Below, one piece after another: positions 48,939-52,158 of a DNA stretch of 52,158 nt. Origin of the DNA: Hymenopellis radicata (lineage: Eukaryota > Basidiomycota > Agaricomycetes > Agaricales > Physalacriaceae); assembly GCA_015501595.1 (NCBI GenBank), contig JADNRX010000375.1, positions 1 to 52,158 of the forward strand, read 5' to 3'. Both the position numbers and the translations under genes were made by a program. The notes under the pieces were generated by a model. It saw nothing but the letters and a program-made list of their open reading frames with translations, did no database searches and was not told the origin of the DNA. How positions within the stretch are numbered: the stretch's first letter is position 1; each line of letters starts with the position of its first letter.

Positions 48939-50874
48939 TCATATTTTCTCAGAAGAATCGGTACGGGTTGAATCCTCAACATGTTCTGTCATGTCCTTAT
49001 TGATGCTAGGCGCGCCATACTCCACATCCTTCTGTGATGTTTGGCGGAAACCGAATATAGCGTCCATTTCTTCAATTGGGATCTTGGCAGTCTCGGGCTG
49101 TCATGAATTTTGTAAGCAATTACTGCAGGAAGAGTTCGTGGAGAAACTGACCATCATGAAGTAGACGTAGACAGCGCCGACGAGGGTCAAGAGACCAAAG
49201 AACAAGTAAGTTCCGTAACCCATGTCTTCGAACATGTACGGCGTCGCGCGGGCAATCGCGAATTGCCATATCTTCAGACAAGTCAGGTTTACTTACTTAT
49301 ATCAAGTTTGTGCTTACCCATTGACTAGCAGCTAGAAGCGCTTGAGTGAGCGTGCGCACATGCTGAGGAAAGACCTCTGATGCCACCACCCAAGGGGTAC
49401 CGTTCCATGTTGGACCGTATGCGGCAGTCCAGATATAGATGAACGCCACAGCAGAGATACCTCCGCTGGTGATGTTGCCACTCGTATTCTGCCCGGGCTT
49501 CCCAATGGCAATGTATCCTCCCACATAAATCATACACAGTCCAGCAATGACAGCGCCCCACAGGAGCAACGGACGGCGGCCGAAGCGATCAATGAGGAAC
49601 AACAACCATATGAGGGTCGCGATGTTCTTGACGATACCAAAGATGCCCGTCGTAAACAAACCAGTGCTCGTGCCAGTGATACCGATGCTCTTGAAGACGG
49701 TGGGCGAGTAGTAGTTGATAGCGTTGATGCCAGTACCGTTTTGGAACAAGAAGAGCATGAAGCAGAGGAAGAGGCGGTTGCGAATTCCTGGGAGGAAGAT
49801 TTCACGCAGGCGGGCGGTGATGCTTCCGCCGTGTGTCTTTTCGGCTTCGGCGGCCAGTTGGGCATCGGTCATGCGGTTCTCTTCGACGAGGTATGGGTGT
49901 GCTTTGAAACGGTTAGATGCGGATGCGATGATGAACACGATGCGACTCACAAGCTTCCAGGTTGCGCAAGATGCTGAGGTTCTTATCAGCCTGTTCGATG
50001 CGCCCTTTGGATCGCAGCCAACGTGGCGACTCAATCAAAAGTCCTCCGGCAATAAGGAGCAGACCTCCAGGAATGACTTGAATGGCCATCTATTTCAAGA
50101 TGTCAGCTTTGTGAAGTCGTAGCGCGGAGGAGTATAAGACATACAGGTATCATCCACTGCTTTTTTGAAGAGGGCACCGTTTCGTTGACCGCATAATTAC
50201 TAGAGAAAGAGATGAGCGAAATTCAGGACAGTCAAGAGGACACTCACATCCAGAACCCGACCAGACCACCAATTTGAAGTAACATCTCATACAATCCCAC
50301 AAGACGCCCGCGAATAGCAGGAGGGCTGATTTCGGCGATATAAATTGGGACAGTCAATGAAACCGCGCCAACCCCAAGACCAGCGACGACACGTCCCTAG
50401 ATGATCTGGTTAGTATCGCAGTATGTACCCATAGTGTATCCGACTTACGACATAGAGTGCAGCCAATCCCCTCTGCGTCGGGCACGAGATGAAGGCAGGC
50501 ACCAACGGTGAAGAAGAACGCGGCCAAGAGCATCGACACCGCCTTCCGTAGCGTTCGCAGAAGGGGAACGCGAACAACGCGCCGAAGAATGCGCCCGCCT
50601 GATACCCAGATACAACATTCGCGGAGATGGCGGCCGCGTTCGCAGTAGTGATTCCGAATTCCCTCTGGAAGGATGCGAGGGTGATGGTACCACCGATGAA
50701 CGCACTCTACATGATCGGCACGGTTAGCAAGTTCCCAACCAGGCCAAAAGAAAGACGCACATCGTAACCATAGAGCATGGCGCCCCACGCAGCGCCTATC
50801 GCGTAGGCGTACACCTTCCAGTTGTAGACCTCTGGGGGAGTAGGACGATCCTCGACTTTGGAGAGGGAAGGCAT
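48939..50874 (-). CDS. MFS sugar/quinate permease (possible frame damage)
   Basis: Imports quinate or a hexose across the plasma membrane. Start MPSLSKVEDRPTPPEVYNWK, matching fungal quinate permeases; then AYAIGAAWGAMLYGYD, SAFIGGTITLASFQREFGIT, AISANVVSGYQAGAFFGALF, the FCERYGRR loop motif, ISPPAIRGRLVGLYEMLLQI-GG, a loop with ESPRWLRSKGR, FLFQNGTGINAINYYSPTVF, LIDRFGRRPLLLWGAVIAGL and a C-terminal MMPETAKIPIEEMD (PET motif). Twelve helices expected. Between GRR (about 50540) and RGLAALYV (about 50470) the hydrophobic helix (SMLLAAFFFTVGACLHLVP) lies in a different frame from both flanks: a compensated double frameshift or sequence error. Divergent from the dehydratase-like gene, 167 bp apart. 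Confidence 0.85.
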
Positions 50875-51041
50875 GGATGGCAGGCGGTGGGATCAGGATC
50901 AGGAAAAAACCTGAAGGAGTTTTTAAGGCCCATTAAATCAATTTCGGTGCGTGTGGGGAACTGGGGGAGGAAGGAATAAGGTTCTTCCTCGAGATAGGAG
51001 CATCATGACACACCCGTGACCCGGCGGACCTCTTCCTCTCC
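50875..51041. promoter_or_regulatory. Shared promoter of the permease/dehydratase pair
   Basis: The two ATGs (50874 minus, 51042 plus) are 167 bp apart and point away from each other. The compact bidirectional promoter suggests joint control, as in fungal quinate (qa/qut) clusters. No operator motif was identified. Confidence 0.5.
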
Positions 51042-52137
51042 ATGGCACCGCGCATTGATCCTGCTATTGCGACGCTCTCCTTGGGTCGTCCAGAGAGCGG
51101 GCATACTCTCCCATCCAAGATTCGTGCGGCAAAGGCTGTTGGATTTAATGCCGTCGAGATTAGCTACTTCTGTCTTTCTTCGTACGCGACCGGTACATCA
51201 AGTCCCTCATGATACCGCGAGAGAGATTCGCGTTCTCCTCGATGAGTTGGAGATGGAAGCCGTGTCTCTTGCGCCTCTGATGAATTTTGAGGTATGTAGA
51301 TCCTTTAACTTTCAAGGCCGATGAGACTTGAACTATTCTGTAGGGCGACCGAGATCGAGCAGTCCATGCTGAAAAGTTGAAGACTGCGAAAGTTTGGCTG
51401 CAGCTGGCACATATCCTGCAAGCACCTCTTATTCAGATCCCAGCGGCCATGATCTCTTCCAGCGACAGCTCATACGATCTTGCGATCGCGGACCTTGTCG
51501 AGTTGACGGATCTCGCAGCTGCATTCGATCCTCCTATCAACGTCCTGTACGAGTTTACAGCTGGAGCACATACGTGCGTACTTGGCAAAGGTAAAGTTTT
51601 TTCTTCCTTCAGCAAACCCCAGTGCGCTTCATCCGTATTCGCTAGCGCCCTTGATGTCGCCCTCAAGGTGGATCGGCCGAACTTTTCGATATGCCTTGAT
51701 GTTTTCCACATCGGCACCTTTCTCATTCATGAAAATTCGATGCGTATTCCTGCGCCTCCAAGTTCACCCTCGGACCCGCCAGGATCTTGCAGATTCATTG
51801 AAAGAGCTCTCCGAGACAACCACGCGTCTAAATTCGCGCTGTATCAGCTCACAGATGCCGCGCCTATTCCGGACCGCTGCCTCCCAACCAGCCCGCCCAA
51901 GACCCGCGCGCCTGGTCTCCAAACCATGTCGCGCACCAATCGTCCTTTTCCTTACACGGAGGGTGGGTTACTGCCGGTAGTCGAAATTTCACGCGCTGTA
52001 CTGGATATGCAGCACGGTCTGAAGGACGGACAAAGTGTTGGTGGAGTATGGAGACGTTTATTCCGCGGGCGTGGTCAGAAGACGCGACGGTTCCGGAGGA
52101 ATTGGCTTTGTGGCTTGGAAGAGCTGGATGCGGCTAA
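51042..52137 (+). CDS. 3-dehydroshikimate dehydratase-like TIM barrel (two frame breaks)
   Basis: Quinate pathway: converts 3-dehydroshikimate to protocatechuate. Start MAPRIDPAIATLSLGRPESG HTLPSKIRAAKAVGFNAVEI is the classic opening of the family (xylose isomerase-like TIM barrel). Later blocks are DTAREIRVLLDELEMEAVSL, APLMNFE, then GDRDRAVHAEKLKTAKVWLQ, HILQAPLIQIPAAM, FDPPINVLYEFTAGAHT, ALDVALKVDRPNFSICLDVF-HI, SKFALYQLTDAAPIPD, SRTNRPFPYTEGGLLPV and, in another frame, WWSMETFIPRAW with the stop at 52135. The frame breaks once between FNAVEISYFCLSS and DTAREI (51175-51215) and once between LDMQHG and WWSMETF (52015-52040); neither gap can hold a normal intron. The gene is therefore damaged or the sequence has single-base errors. 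It reaches almost to the window edge. Confidence 0.7.
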
Positions 52138-52158
52138 AGCAGGAGCTGGGCGTATGAT

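Overview
The window is nuclear DNA of a wood- or litter-decaying mushroom-type fungus (Basidiomycota, Agaricomycetes). This follows from genes split by many short GT-AG introns of about 45-110 nt and from families typical of that class: DUF6535, DUF6534 and DUF6697 proteins, a CBM1-tagged hemicellulase, a membrane-anchored GH76 protein and fungal-type GST, MBL and AKR enzymes. There is no virus, plasmid or CRISPR.

Layout. The first 34 kb is dominated by two large inverted duplications standing side by side. IR1 has arms at 1-1738 and 13119-14946; each carries a copy of a small secreted hydrophobic protein gene, broken on the left and intact on the right. Its 11.4-kb spacer holds a DUF6535 membrane protein, a repeat-rich island with a perfect 30-bp palindrome, a UbiA prenyltransferase, a MITE with a clear target-site duplication and ribosomal protein eL30. 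IR2 has arms at about 15660-17060 and 30155-31605; each carries a DUF4112 gene divergent from a broken piece of a metallo-beta-lactamase (MBL) gene. Its 13-kb spacer holds a DUF6534 protein, an intact MBL hydrolase, an SDR remnant, an aldo/keto reductase, an NmrA-like pseudogene, a very large hemicellulase and a second DUF6534 gene. The right arm of IR2 is interrupted by a tandem LTR-like repeat cluster (31611-33385).

From 34 kb on the region is ordinary gene space: a small secreted protein, a DUF6697 nuclear-type protein with SUMO-interaction-like motifs, a glutathione transferase, an NAD(P)-binding oxidoreductase, a GH76 transmembrane protein, an APH-like kinase-fold protein, a third DUF6534 protein, and a divergent pair made of a quinate/sugar permease and a dehydroshikimate-dehydratase-like TIM barrel.

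The standout is the gene at 24335-27289. It reads as one 830-residue secreted protein with three modules in a row: a cellulose-binding CBM1, a CE15 glucuronoyl esterase and a GH10 endo-xylanase, with all catalytic residues in place. Such an enzyme would bind cellulose, cut the lignin-glucuronoxylan ester and cleave the xylan backbone in one chain. The second theme is decay: broken copies of secreted, MBL, SDR and NmrA genes lie next to intact relatives, and frame breaks occur in the quinate pair. Exon borders were drawn by hand; where exon lengths are given they sum to whole codons.
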